Assembly: GCA_034696485.1 (NCBI GenBank)
Contig: JAQIWT010000026.1
Span: forward strand, 1-53,953
DNA: 53,953 nucleotides
Origin: Isohypsibius dastychi
Lineage: Eukaryota > Tardigrada > Eutardigrada > Parachela > Isohypsibiidae
Direction: 5' to 3'
Positions 39,191-53,543 of this stretch are shown piece by piece; the first letter of the stretch is position 1; each line of letters opens with the position of its first letter. A model generated the notes under the pieces. The model was not told the DNA's origin, searched no databases, and was given only the letters and a program-made list of their open reading frames with translations. The translations under genes and the position numbers were made by a program.

Positions 39191-42100
39191 ATGGAAACCA
39201 GGCATGCTTTTGCAGACTCAGTCTTCGCTGACGGTGCGAACGATTCGGTTTCTGCACCCTCTCGCTCGCCTGGTGGAATAAGATCCCGGAGATCTTCGGC
39301 CCTGGATGATTCAGATGCATCCACGGTTGACGAACATGAACAAGTCAGAACATTTTAAGTGTAAGTTAGTGTAGCAGAAGTTCATAATCTATTCTGTATT
39401 GCAGGCGCAGGAAGCTGGTCAGATTTATGTTATGATGGAAGGCAGCTTTCGCGTTTCGAGAAATACCAGAGTTCAATGGTTTCTTCAGTATCTGAACAAA
39501 GTTATATCGTTCAGTACCGAGGTAGAATAATGTCAGACGAAGTGGAACCATGATTTGATCGTAATCCACGAAAATTTAGAAGAAGATCGGGGATACTGTC
39601 AACGGAAATCCATTGGAAATTATTGCCTCCGTCCCTCGTCGAACATATTTTCCACTTGATCAGGGTGAGCTTGAAGTATTTTTAGTATCATAATAATGAG
39701 TGCCACTGTGAATTTGAATTGAAATGCGAAGTCACCGTTATGATCTGATCAGTATGCTGCGTTCCGTAGTTTTCCAAATAAGGTCATGATTTCCATGTTT
39801 TTTCTTACCTGTTATTTAATGATATCATAACCAAGTGTTGGGAATAATTCTCTGTGTTTTTTCAAGTGGGTGCAGTTTCGCCCCATGGGATCACTCGACT
39901 ACGGATCACTCCCAACACAACGATAACGTTCCTTTCGAAGACGTACCGATTTGTTTTTGCTTTGGACCTCACACCGTCGATGGCATCCGTGGTCAGAGAT
40001 TCTCTTTCTCTTCAAATCAAAACGCGTGGTAACTTTTTGTGTTGTTGCAGTCGTTATCAAATCGGTGCATTGCATTTGACGAAATCCTTCTTGCCCTGAG
40101 TGACTGCTTGCGAGCCATGTGCATGCCGGTAAACCAGTGTACCTGCTTATATAGTTCATTGTGACCTCATGGTTGAATTTTCATTTCAGTCGGTTTTACC
40201 GGGTACCAACACAAACTTCAGCCCGAAAATCTTCGTGACTGTACTCGTCCATGTCCCGATTCTGCTGAATAAATCGGCTCCGGTCATCGTCAAGGGGTTT
40301 CATCTTCGACAAGACTCAGCGGCAGAACTGATGAAAATTATTCGAACCGAATTATCTCAGCTGGAGAAAGAGATCGTTCCGGCACTTAATGTAAAAAAAC
40401 TCCCCATTTGTAAATGATTGAATTTTCTTTCGAATGTGTTTTGATCTAGGCTGAATATCAGCTTTATGCTTCTCAGTCGTCTGGAGGGTCATGGAAGCCG
40501 AAGCCATTTGTCACTCTTGATATGACACTTGCAAATATTCTGAGGAAGAGCTTGTTGAGCGTTCAGCTTTTGCCGGAGAATTCCAGCGGCCGTGAGTTCG
40601 GTTTTCTTTGGATTTACTGCTTACTGTTTTTTTTCATGTGTATTTCTGGTAGATATCGTCATTATTACGGACGGAATTGTGGACTTTCCTGATATCGTTG
40701 TTATGGACTCCCTTCTGTCGCAACTTCGAAGTCACACAATATCGGTCTCATTTGTCCGCGTTGGTCGCACAGGGGCGCTGCTGGGCGCTATCAGCAGTGG
40801 ATTTGGATATGTTTTCAACGTTGATCTGATGGAATTTGTGGCGAAAACTACTACTGGCTCTTATCTGGAATATTCTCAGCCCATTTCTGTGAGGTGCATA
40901 CTTCGTAGAGAAAAACATTGTTAGCAGTTTTTGTTTCAGGGCGAATTACCGGACTCCTCCGTCGAAGCTTTTCATAAAGCCTTTTTTACATGGACTTTCC
41001 AAGAAGCGACGACCGAGCGACGACATCCTTACTTATTGAGCTCCAACGGATGGTACCTGCACAATATCAAATTCCAGAAGTGGGCGTATTCTGCATTCCT
41101 TAATTTCAGGCAGTCTTTTGATGGTGAAAGCCGAACTCTGACCCACTGCCTCAGCAAAACAATGATAAACGCTTCTGTGGGTGGACTTTTGTCCGTTCGC
41201 CTTCGGGAGGGATTTACGATTAAGGATATTGTTATATCGAAAGGTCAGCTAATTAATTAATTCTAACAAATGGGCGAATCGACAATAAGTGTATTTCTAG
41301 GTGAGACGCTTATCGATATTGTACTCGTGCTGCCCTGGAAGCCGGAAATCAATCTGGAATACCATATATCTGGCCAGTGGCCACCGACAGAAGGGTACGA
41401 TTATATTTGTGCTATGCGTCTAGAAATATATTTTCTCTTTTCAGAAGTCATGTGACCGCCATTGTATTCCTCGATGCTCCTTATGAATTCCATTTTGACT
41501 TGAATCGCTATGAATCCGATCCTAGACTGATCCACAAAAACGTCTGGGGACCATACCGCGCCGCCACATTGAAGCGGTTTAAGTTCATGATCAACAGGTG
41601 GGCTAAAACGACGAAATTGATTCACTGAAATTGCTACAGCATTCTTCCTAGCTTGGAACAAACTGACAACCTGTTGGTGCACTTCGAACAGTTCCGAAAT
41701 CGGCCCGCACATTATTCTTTACCGGAAATAGTGAGAGACGGCATGCCGTTGTTTTACCTGCCTCCGGATGACATGGAGAACCCGGTCTTCTCTTCCGATG
41801 ATCTCATCGAGCATGCGGAATTCGCCGAATTTTGGCGACCTCTGTGCACCATGGACGTGAATTTATGGCATAAGTGGCTGCACGTCCATCGGATCAGTAA
41901 GAACAATGCTGGCGGCGTTTTAGCAGTGTTTAACAAATTCTGTTGAATTGACTTTAGGTTAATTGCTTAAAATGAATTACGTCTTTTATTCAGCCTTAAA
42001 TCTTTGCATGATTAAATCTGAATTGATTTTATTTAATTAAATTAATTTTACTCTCTGTAGGCATTCTTCTGGAACACGATAAACCCCTACCTTCGATGAT

Positions 42101-45100
42101 ATTTCATGAGCGGAAAGGGACATCCGTTCGAGCTAGTGTAGCCAGTAACGCGCTGCATGACTTACTGCGACAATGGATGACGATAGTGCTGGTGGATTAT
42201 CATAGTTATGTCCGATTTATACTGGAGTAAGAAATCAGTTTTGCACATTAAAGTGTCGATGTAGATAACAGAGATATATTTGCCGCAGTGACGGAGATAC
42301 TTTGGGTATTCCGCGGTCGTTCTTCATCATCAGAATGGCTGCTCGTCCACCGTGCGTTGTTTTGCGCCTCGCGTTTCTTGGTGGAACTTCCGGTACAGTG
42401 CGGCTCGCCGTAAGTTTCGTGGGCACGCATCTTTTTCCTCCAACGGAATTGTTCTTTATTTGGAATTTTTTTAGATTATCAATGAGCTGAATGAGAAAAT
42501 ATCTGCGCTTCGCATGCCGACGAAAGCTTCCCCCAAGGCTGATTCATCAGGTAACATTGTTTTTTCAGCGAATCACAGTGAGGTTTGATTATAAAATTTT
42601 TAGCGGTGAATTGTTGTTGGCGATTTGCAAAACCGGTGGAAAAGATGCTGATCCAGTATAAAGATTCTCCAGGAGATATCTTGCCGACATCTCTATCGTC
42701 TCCTGCGACACATGAGCGGTCGACCCAAACTCAGCCACCTGTTGCCAATCCAGCGGTATTTCAAGCGCTTTGCCGCTTTTTGTATTGTCGCCGGTATCGC
42801 TGGATGCCCATGAGAGGCTGTTTCTCTGCTTTGAAATATGAAGCTCTGAGCCGAGTCCTTACGGTGCTTGCTCGGTAATTGCACCGAGCTAGGCCATGCT
42901 GTTTGGGGGTATGACGTTTTTGTTTCTGGTTGTAGACGGCGACTTAGTGAAGGCTTTCAGTTCGCAAGTACTTCCGGTGGCATCTTCAATCTGTTGTTGG
43001 AAATCGAAATGAAAGTATGAGGTTCTACATCTGTGCTCGTTTCACCGGTATGTCATTTTGAATTGTAAAGGATCCTCATGCGAATTCGGATCCACAAGCA
43101 GATCCCACGGACTTCCCACCGTGCGTGGCGCAGTATATCATTTTCCCTCCAAGCGATGTGCGATCAAGCCGATCATCTAGGTAAACTTAGTTTCTGAAAT
43201 TTTATTGAAATAAAAAGCTTATTAAATATGAATAATTTATATTAATATAATTGATATAATTTAATTGAGCATAATTCAAGTTTGCATTTGGGTTTTCTAT
43301 TTAGGGCGCAATCCGAAACTGTCGTCAAAGATCAGAAATATGCCCTCGCCGTTGAAATTTGGCTGGAGCCTCAATACGGAGTTGCTGTGCAAAAACCCAA
43401 GTATCCGCATTTAGAAGGGCTGACTTACCGTGAGATGTCCGACAAGGTTGGCTTGATAAATTCATCTTGTGTGATAGCTGTGGTCACCTGGTTTTTTAAT
43501 CATGTTAAGATCCACGAACTGGATGAAGATCTCCTTTCCACTTTCTTGACTTTTGAGACCTTGATGAGCATTTGCACTTCCGACAACAAGCGTGGTACCT
43601 GGACTCCAAACCAGCTGTGCAAGACGCACTCAAATCGATCATTATCTACCCAGTGCAGTACTAGCGACTTATCCGGAGATATATTGAGTTTCCCCTTCAA
43701 CCTGTTGCCCCTACTTGCCAGATGCCAGAAAACATTGCTCAAATTCAGTTCGTTCCAAAAAAGTCAAGTTGCCAGCAATTTTGAAACCTCCACTGATCTG
43801 CTGTTGGGTTATTTCACCAAAGAAATGGGCAAGCTGCACACGAAGGAAGTGATCCTGAATTCCAGAGAATGCAGTGCAGTGGTTGAGTTTCTGAAGAGCA
43901 ACAAGGTTACCGGTCCGTGTGTGAAAACGGCACCGACTACGCCGGTTAACGGAACACATTTCAGCTGGGATTGCGTGGATGGGGCTGATGTCCCAGATAG
44001 CTCAATGAAACTGGATGGCACCGGGAATGGTCTCCACTCAGACTGGCGATGTTTTGTTAAAATACTACCGGATGATTCGTTTATCATCACTTTGATTCCG
44101 TCGTCGTTTGCTTCATTGGAGTGCTTTGTTGAAGAAGTTGATTTTTCCGCAACGCAGTATGTGAATTGTTTTTCTACATTTGTAACAGTTGAATTATTCG
44201 TTTTTTTGTCGTAGAAATCTCCAGAGCCCGCAGAAAGAAAGACAGCGCCTCGGTTCGCCAACTTTTTCCCCAGTTGCTCTGGTCATCCCGGTTTATATAT
44301 TCAATTGTACTTTCGCGTCTTTGGAAACAATATTTCTGGAGAACGGACTACCACAACGTTATATTGAATATGATTTCACACATCAGTATTACGTGCAATC
44401 GGACCGTTCGGGAAAGCGTGTTAGTGAGTGCCGTAGCGAGGAAATGGGCATCCATCGCAATCTTGTCCGATCGTCATCGCTCCAAATGCGGGAACGACAG
44501 TCGACGAAATTGTGGCCGTTGTTCAGTGCTTTTGAAGAAATGTATGCTAAAGCCTTCGTGCAAGGTGTTTATCGCAGTTTGCATCTTGGATTTGAGGTAA
44601 GTTTCATGGAATATCTTCTATTTAGCTAATTTCGACTATGGACGGCATTTAGTCAAGGACGGTGTTTAGTCAAGGAATCTAGTACTTGTATTTGAATTTG
44701 TATTCAGATTCATTTGAATGCATTCATGAATTTAATTTAAAAATGGATTTATTAAATTATTGTTTTTCGATTAATTGCTTTCTTAATTAATCCGGTAATT
44801 AACATTTAAGCTTTCATCGTAGATGGAAGTTTGAGTTTGAACTCATTTTAATCCATTCTTGAATTGAATTTCATCAGATATATTTTATTTGTACTTCTTG
44901 AATTAATAATCAATTCCTGAATTCATTAATTACCATCCCGGTATTTCATCGTAGATGGACCCTTTTGATGTCCAGTTGGCGACAGATGCTTTTTGTGCTG
45001 AGAACCCCATCGAAATGGATCTGACCTCTTTTATGCAGACACTTTACCCCGAATTCGTACCTGGCTCCCGAAAGAAAAGATGCGTTGAATCCTTGACGGA

Positions 45101-48100
45101 GTCGTCCGTTGGTGATACTCGGCACAGTATTAAATCTGAGTTCCAGAACATCATATCCTCATGTTTGAAACAAATTACGACAAAGACTGACTTGTTTTAT
45201 TTTGCGCCACCTGGATTTTGTGATTCGTCATCCTCCCTGGGTTCTGGAAGACAGTCAAACGGAAGCGAAGCATCGGTTGAGTTTCGAGTGGATGGCGGAG
45301 AATCCAGCAGTGAACGGACCGGAAGGCCCAGTGACGGTTATTTCGACATGGATCCTGACTCTATCAGTGTGAAGTCCAATGGCTCAATGGCATCGGTGTT
45401 CGGATCGTCGGAAATTACTCACAGTGGAAATATAGATGACGGATTGGAAGAGGATGACGAGTTCTTCAGCCCGCTGTTTGTTCAGTTTGTTTGCACGGTG
45501 ATGAGTTCGCGATCTAAAAAGATCCTTGGATCATGCACTGTGCAAGAATTTCCGACCACAATCGGTAATGCAAATATAGTGGATCTTCATTATTGAAACC
45601 GTGTGAATTTCGATTAATTTACATTTTTTCAAAATTATTTTTATTTATTTTAATTTATTCACATTCATTTTGATTTATTTACATTCAATTGTTTAATTTG
45701 TTAGATGAACTTACGACATTCCTCGATCACCCAAGCCGTCCTGTGGATTGGTCCGATGTATCAGTCCGGTTTGACATCCTCTGTTTGTCACTTCCGGATG
45801 AGCTGAAGGTCATCGAAGTTTGCGAGTGTGTCAAACAGCCTAGAACCATTTCCGGCAGCAGCAGTGGACGTGATATTCAAGGGAGCGATTCCGAATTCTC
45901 TATTTTGAATGAGTAAATAGCGAGTTTCTACCGCCTGTTCGACCGACGGATTTTTTTTTTTTTTTCAGTTCACTGAATATCTCGGCATCCGTTGACGAAT
46001 TCCGTCATTTACCCTTGGAACAATCAGACACTATAAGAACGATGGTGGATAGTCTAAAATGGCATCTCCGAGATGAAGTTGCTTATCTGATGTCAATCAG
46101 CTCGACCCGACCAACGGAACAAAATCTCCAGATGGTTGTTGATCATGTGCTTTCGTCCAGATCCCGTCTTACCTGTAGCTATCAGCCTGTTAAGCTCCGT
46201 TTTGTTTACAACGAAGACCATAGTTTCGCGCTGTTTAAAGAGGTGAGTTTGTCAATCGAAAATTCCGAAAATGTCGCTCCTTTATAGAAATGTTTTAAAA
46301 ATGATTAAATTAAGATGTTAAATTTTCAAATGTTTGGATTATTTAAAAATGTTTTTTTAGAAGTTTTTCCAGTTTAACATTCGAGTTCATCGTTTTGGTT
46401 GTGTTTTTTGTATTATCTGATGTGGTGCGGTGTTTTAGCGGTTTGTTGGATCGGAAATCAGCGGCTATCATTTTGCGCGGGAAGGAGCATATTATTATCT
46501 GGTGCCATGCTCAGAAGCATCTCCCCAATCTCGCCGGCGTGTTGTTGGATTATTCAGCAACGTTGAAGATCGAGGTCGGACACGAAGTCCGTCACTTAAC
46601 TATGACGATGTCACTTCCGGCAGCAAAAACGATTCGAAATTCTCGAGGCGATCAAGCTTGCCGGTTTTCACGATTCGAGAATCACATGGAATTATCAGTG
46701 CTAACAACAACGAGGATATTCGGGCATTCAACCGCCTTCCGTCTATACGGGACTGCAAAACGAACGAGGAGGATTTATGTATTTTCCAGGACGAAAGCGG
46801 AAAGCAAAGCGAATCACCAACGAAAGATGAGGAAATGCGGAAAAACTGTTCTGAAGAAGAAGAGATGAGTTCGAGTGATGAAAATATTACTGGTAAGCTG
46901 AAACCAGCTTATCATAAAATATTGTGTTTCACATGAACTGAATAACCAAATTGAAAAAATCATATCAAGTTCTCAAATAAGTGGAATCAAAAAATATTTA
47001 ATTTATCTACTGATACTAGTAATGAATTTGATTTAATTGTGTAAAAAAAATTGTAAACAAATTTAGTTATTCAGTTATTTGGTATCACAAAAATTCACAA
47101 CACTTCAATTAATCCGTTGATTGATTTCATTGATTTGTCAGTTTGAATTAAATTTTTATGCTTCATTGAAGGAGCATCCTTGCCAGGATTCTGGATTATA
47201 CTGGGTCTGACAACTAATGAAGCTCAAGTGTATTTCCACGTCCATGAACATGAGCCGGCTGCTGCGGTCATGAGTAAATACAAGAAGCTCGTGGAAGATA
47301 TTGTCAAAAGGATCGAAGCTGTTTCAAAGCTTGTTAATCAAGAATTCCTACTTCGTGATCTTAGCGCAACACAGCGTTGTGATAATCTGCTGGAACCGGA
47401 AACAAGTGAAGAACTATGGAAAGGAAATGCAGTTCCAGCTTCTCTTGATGGGGAGACACGGAACAGTGGTGAAGAAGAAGAGCAGTCTAATAGCTCTTAT
47501 CTGGAAGCATCCCGCCATTATGCACCCGGATATTTTAGCTGTGATATGGTTTATGAACACGAATTTGTTGTGCATCCACGACTGAAAACGGGACCTGGTC
47601 GGCCGAGCACCTCGCGTGCCGTGCAGGCGCTTCTGACTATTCTTCGCACGTTCAGCGTTTCTAATCGAACGCAGATGTTTGTTATTCAGGTTCGTAATAG
47701 CTCACTGATGAGAATCTCTCGAATTCAATAAATATTGATTGACAATTATTTTTATTTATTAAATAGATCCATAAATACATTCAAATTCAATGTAATTACC
47801 GTATCATTGAACATTTATTAAATAAATTATACTAAATAAATTGTTATCATCGAATAAGTAATCATTACATTTTTAAATGGATATATAACTAAATGGATAT
47901 ATCATTGAACATTTAATGAATGAGTGAAACTAAATAAATTATTATTTTCGTATAAGTAATTAATAAGATATTGTTAACAGGAGCTGAATATTACGTACCC
48001 AGTTGGATTTGATGACTTACATCATGTCTGGATAAATGTGTGGATGAAAATGTATATATCTCTAATGTTGTAGGATAATCGGGCAGAGCTTACGAAGTTG

Positions 48101-51100
48101 CATCACGGTTTCCGGAAGCCGGCAATCCTATATGTTCGACTAAGCGAGAGAGTTCGCCGTTCAACCGGATCTCAAGCTTCAACGGAGGATGCACTCGATG
48201 GATCACCAAGAACTCCCGCTTTGACGGAAAACGATAAATCCTCCGAAATGATTCCTCTAGATACATTACATCGCGTCGTGACCTTTGAGGATGCAGTATT
48301 CACTGACACAGCTCCAAGTCAAGCGAAGAAAACCGACATGATTACACTGTCATTCTTTGGACTTGACCCGGTTTCCACTGAGATTTCGGATGATCTGATG
48401 AACGCGTTGCAGAATCGCTTGGATGAAGCTGTTTTGGAATCGCTGCACACTAGTTTGTTCCGGAACCCAATGTTGAAACTTGGCGTGGAGGATATACGGT
48501 TTATCCAACCTTTATTATCGGACCCAACAGAGCGTCTGTTCATCAGCTTCCCGGAAGTGATGAAAAATAATCCAGTTGCGGGCAATGCTGCATTTCATTA
48601 TCTGCTCCAGAATTTGGGAGTGTTTTTACATGGACCTAAGTACACGGAAGCTGAACCGGATAAGAGATTTATTTATTACAACGACGAAACGAGTACTTGG
48701 ATGCCAGCTGCTGATGAGCTGTCCTTCTTGTACAATCGGGCTCCTGATTCTGGAGGAAAAGGAATTGCGTTTGTTTATGTCAGTCTTTCACCAATTTTTG
48801 AACAAAAGTCGGATCCAGTGACGGAATTTCAAGGAATTACATGCAAAGAATTCACTGAGGTGAAATCAGATAAAGAACATATCTGTGAATACTTTTCAGC
48901 TCGATTTTGGATTTTTAGGTGTCAGAAAAGCAAGATTCATCAGTCGAATTTCTGATCTGGGAAAGAGGAGATGTTAACGTTGGATATTTCAAAACACGAC
49001 TCCGAACTGCTGTGCATCATGCTTTGTTGGATTTCTGGTTGGAACAGTGTGTGCTTCCCTCACTGAAAACCAATCCCATTGATATCGTTGCTGCACAGAG
49101 TGATGCCCTCGTTAATTGCTTGAATATGAACGTAACGGAAAAAGTGCCGGCGCATAGCTTGTCACTTTTCACTGCGCCGAATCTTCGGTGTGTCGAATCC
49201 ATCGTCGATAACGTACTTGTGATTGCTGCGAATATTGGATTTTTCATGGAATATTCATGTCGGATTATTTGTGTTGACGAAGAAGAAACAGTCGGCGAAA
49301 AATGCGCGAAGCTTATGAATCAGAGAAGCGCTCGTGAAGTTATCCATCCATTGATGGCCGCACTGAAACCAGGGAACTCTGTTCGACTTCGAATCCTGGG
49401 AACATGCGCTGATCAATTCGAAAATATTGGTGGACGGCCAAGAAGTGTATCTGTTGAGAATCCAGTCGAAACAAAACAGAAGTCGCAGAAAAGATTCCTC
49501 CCACGATTTGATCATAAAGGTCACCTTACGGCATCTCGAGAGCGTCTTTTCTTGTTGGACATAGATGACACTGCTTGTCGATTCCATTTATACAACTTTG
49601 CTCCTGATACCGTCGGATCTTTCAGTGGAATGATTGGGAGACTGTTCGATTGGCAGCATGAGCGTTTCCGGTTCCTGAATAACGTCCTCATGCAGAAATG
49701 TGGCGTGTTTCTCCCGATGAAATGTTTGAACAGCAAACAAACAACTGACCAGGCGTCGTTCAAGTTGTATCCCATGCAAGTGGAACATCTGATTCAGCCG
49801 CTCCTTTCAACGAAAGACAAGGAAAACCTCAAACACCGCTATTCTTATGGTTCCACGTCGTTCGATCACTTGATGGAAAACAGTTTTCCCCATCGGTTCT
49901 TTGCTAATCCGGCTCACGTGAGCAATGACGATGTCGTTTTTTGTAACGGAAAGCAGTTCACCGAAATCTGGATAAAAAAGAAACATATCAACAATGCGCG
50001 GAATCAGCTGAACAAACTATACGATGCCTGGCTGCTGCGAGATCGCCGGCCTGTCAACGAAGAACTGATCAAATGCTTGAAGAGTAACGCCAGACCGGCG
50101 CACTTTTGTGCCTCACCATTGCTGTTTGACCCAGTCTGGAGGAAGAACCTGGGAATGCGGTTTCCGGATCGCCAGTTACTTTCGTCAACGGTAGTGCAAC
50201 AAGTGGACGAAATACCACATGGAACCGTAAGTTTTCATTTGTAAGTTTTTTGATTTTAAATCACCAAGATTACATTTGACAGAGATCTCGTCATGGATCT
50301 GGGGTTCCCACGCCTCAGAAAGAAAAGCTGAAACCGCACCAGATTATGGATAGCAACCGGAAGCCGTCTAACGGTGTCGATAATCAGTGGCATGTTCAAC
50401 TGCGAAATCTGCTCATGCAGCATTATGTCCATTATTTGCAAATGCAAGGATTCAGTGTGGTTCTTTCTCGACCTGCGACACCTCAACGGCAGTAAGTAAT
50501 TTCTTAGTTATTCTTTGTTAATAAAGTTGAAAACGTTGAACTTGATAGTGTTCGGAAAAGTCCGCAATCCACTACTCGTCCGCCATCCGGGGCATCTTCA
50601 CCAACACCTGCCGGTGGTAGTAGCTCGATGGCCACTGTCGTGATTCCTCAGTTTACACCTGCTTACACTTATTTGCAACGATGTGTTTCCGGCGGAATAA
50701 TCTTCATAGAGCTGTTTTATTCGGAGCCCTTTTACTTCTTCAGGATGTATGTTGTGGATAAAAACAAGTTTTCGGACGATTACTCGAGCGTCGGAAATGA
50801 TCCTGACAAAGTTAGTAAAAATTGAGATTCATAATGTACATCCGATTGATCCGCGTTTTCTTGAAGGCGTTGTTGAATCTTCAGCGAGAAATCGACCGTT
50901 TGAAAGTCGCAGTTCACATGCACTCGTTTCTGTATGATTTCCATCTTCGCCGGGTCAGCAAATATATAATCGGGGAACAGCAGTTTTTCAAAACCGGATA
51001 CCAGCTGATCTCATTTTTCGAAGACTTCGCGAATTATTATCAAAAAGCACCGAGTTATTCCAAGAGCTCGTTCCAGTCAGGTACCTTATACTTAAGTTGA

Positions 51101-52911
51101 AAATTGTTATTCTTTTTAGCTACGGAATATTTGAAAATGTTTTGTCGCAGGTTTACTCACTGTTCCCTGTGGAAGTGTGCCGGCACAACAAATGTACCGG
51201 TATATTTTGGCGAAAAATAAGCAGTACCAAATTACCAGCTTACCGATGGATAACTCATCGGATGACCAAGTACAAAACTTCAGCAAACAAAATGCCATTT
51301 TTTTATTCATTTTATTAAGAACATATTTTCCCTTGTAGTCAATGTTACCAGCGATCGCTTGCAACAATCTGACCCTCGAGGAGGATGAGGGCAACTTCGA
51401 ATGTCGTTTCATACTCTGGCTGGATACTCATGACATCCCCAGTGTCCAGCCTGCCGGTGGCATGTTCGAACTTCCGCTTCGTTACTACATTGTGTTAACT
51501 AGTAAAGATGAGTTCTACTCGACCGAATTCATCGAAGAGCGTTTCGGCTCCTTCAAAACTCTTCCGCCTCCAAATCGTCCTCGACCTTCTGTTTTACAAT
51601 CCAATCCCATTGTTGGCGAAGTAAAGCCACAAGAAGGCTCCACGGAGAACAGTTCGGACAACTTGACCGCTAAAGCATCGCTGGTGGCGGCCTTCCCGAA
51701 TTTCCTGTACATTGGATATTTCAGTCGACTTGAAACAGAATTGTATCGTATTGTCCAAGCTCAACGGATTGTTTTGGAAGGCTTTGTGAATGAGATTGTA
51801 CGGACAGCCAACAGTGATTATGTCCGTGATACTCTGTGGTCGAAATTGACATCGGTGACCTCGGAGGATGACGGTGGCCGCCGGAGAAACAGAGAAGAAA
51901 GTGGAACTGCCGTCAGCCGCGCGTTATCGGACGGTTATCGAACAGCGCCTGTAAGTTCGGAATGATTTCCAATATGATTTTTAGTGGTATGGTTGATTTC
52001 GTAATCTAATTCAGTAGCGTACTTCGATAACGGTAGCTACTTCACTATGTCTGAATATCAAAAAGGTTCTTTCGTTCATTGAATCTGTGAGATTTTCCAC
52101 GGGGCGAAAGTTTCAACTGCCAAGTGAGCACTTCACTAATAAAATCAGGGGCTTCTTTCACTCTCAACATGATTTTGTGATTACCAACCCTAATCACATC
52201 TCATACGCTGTTAGGGCGGTTAAACATTGCGGTACATAGATATTGATTTGGAAAGTTATTATTGATTGCAAGTAAATGAGTTCTTGTAAATTAACTCCTT
52301 AATTCCACTATAGGAAAATCGACTTAATTCGGCGGTCGGCTCGTATATTTGCATGTGTTCGGTGTTCACGTAGTCAAGTGGCTTCACTTACATACAAACG
52401 AAATTTCTGTTTTTCTCGTAATAACGGTGTGTTCTGCATTTACAGAGGTTGTCTGCCGCTGAGTTCGAAGATCTGGTTTCTCATGTGTATCAAGCGCCAG
52501 TTGTGGACTGGGATGATCGAGCGCCAACCTTTTTTCAAGCGGGCCGCGACTGGATTGAGGGACTGTTTGAAACTCTGAAAATCAAATATCTGGACACGTA
52601 TAGATGGTTCAGCACCAACAGCGGGATCAAGAATCAGCCCGTTTATCATTTGGTAAGTCTTTTTCAGTTCCGATGTATGTTCCATAATACAGTAATTTGA
52701 TTTACCACAGGTTATTGTGAGTCAGCAGCTCCCGGATATCGCACTATACTTGACTTTCAAAACAGTGGAGGTTCTGGCTCAGGCCGTGGTTTTATCCCGC
52801 AATCCCATCAATGTAGAAGACCTTCGTGGAAACCGGATTTTTTGCGAATTTTTAGAGGGTTTTATCAATGCCTGTTGCTTTCATATGTGGAAAATGACTC
52901 TTTCCAGCTGA
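39191..52911 (+). CDS. SZT2: SZT2, KICSTOR scaffold subunit
   Basis: SZT2 joins GATOR1 to KICSTOR on lysosomes and restrains mTORC1 when amino acids are low. Thirty-four exons join in frame to 3,324 residues (human about 3,400). Exon starts: 39191, 39405, 39580, 39876, 40051, 40190, 40450, 40653, 40940, 41301, 41445, 41640, 42061, 42289, 42475, 42604, 42936, 43071, 43305, 44215, 44955, 45705, 45969, 46439, 47172, 48074, 48919, 50283, 50549, 50867, 51151, 51339, 52446, 52711. Landmarks in human order: EAGQIYVMMEGSFRVSRNTR, YRFVFALDLTPS, IVIITDGIVDFPDIVV, SVRLREGF, PGFWIILG, HYVHYLQMQGFSVVLSRP, YLQRCVSGGIIFIEL and HSFLYDFHLRRV. Several introns between 41897 and 48073 are long and AT-rich. The 51-residue Ser-rich N-terminal exon is longer than in human. 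No signal peptide. Confidence 0.95.
44812..44959 (+). repeat. Duplicated splice-acceptor sequence in SZT2 intron 20
   Basis: The 16-mer TTTCATCGTAGATGGA occurs at 44812-44827 and again at 44944-44959. The second copy contains the acceptor I assign to exon 21. Using the first would put a stop codon after three codons (ATG GAA GTT TGA). Confidence 0.75.
47802..47965 (+). repeat. Diverged tandem duplication in SZT2 intron 25
   Basis: About 66 bases starting TATCATTGAACATTTA at 47802 are repeated in diverged form from 47900. Both contain ACTAAATAAATT and end with a TAAGTAAT-like stretch. Between them AAATGGATATAT also occurs twice (47875-47903). Confidence 0.65.
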
Positions 52912-53543
52912 TTTCATATTGTATTTTTGTCAGGTCAGTGTTGCTGTTCGTATTAATTTGATCCCGGTTCTTGGGCACGGCTCAATTCGATTATGTATTA
53001 TCTAAGTTTTATTCCATCCTTCGGCTAAATTTTTGTGTTAGCGTTTTTTACTTGATTTTTGTTCATAGTAATTGCTCATGAAAGCTTTCGATATGCTGCT
53101 ACTTGATCTGATGCAGTAGTGGATTAAACAATCAAATAAAATAAGCGGCAGGGTCCCACTCTGAATGGTCACTGTTTAATAAATTACTGTACTTGTTTCT
53201 TTGGAAATATGTATCCTGAAAATACACGGCTCATTCGTCTTTGTTCTTACACGGTTTTGTATCTTCTAAAACTCATCTCTATTGATATTTAGTACGGTTG
53301 CCAACGTTCGTTAAGCAGTTCACGATAAAAGTTGCCTTCGGAACTGCCATAGATTAACTTAATCTCCTGATTAGCTTGGCACACTACTGAACATTTATCA
53401 AATCAAAAGTAAAAGGTGATTCACTTCATCGGCGGAACAGCTGACTGAATTGTGCTACGGTTTTCCAAGTGTGTATGTGATCCACACGACTCGACAAAAG
53501 CTTGAACGCGAATTTCCCAGCATTCAGATTCTGCTTGATCGAG
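52912..53543. other. Intergenic between SZT2 and second GST
   Basis: About 630 bases. The SZT2 polyadenylation signal is the only element I can name; the GST promoter should lie near the 3' end. No gene seen. Confidence 0.45.
53135..53140 (+). terminator. Polyadenylation signal AATAAA of SZT2
   Basis: Canonical hexamer about 225 bases after the SZT2 stop codon, on the sense strand. Confidence 0.5.
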
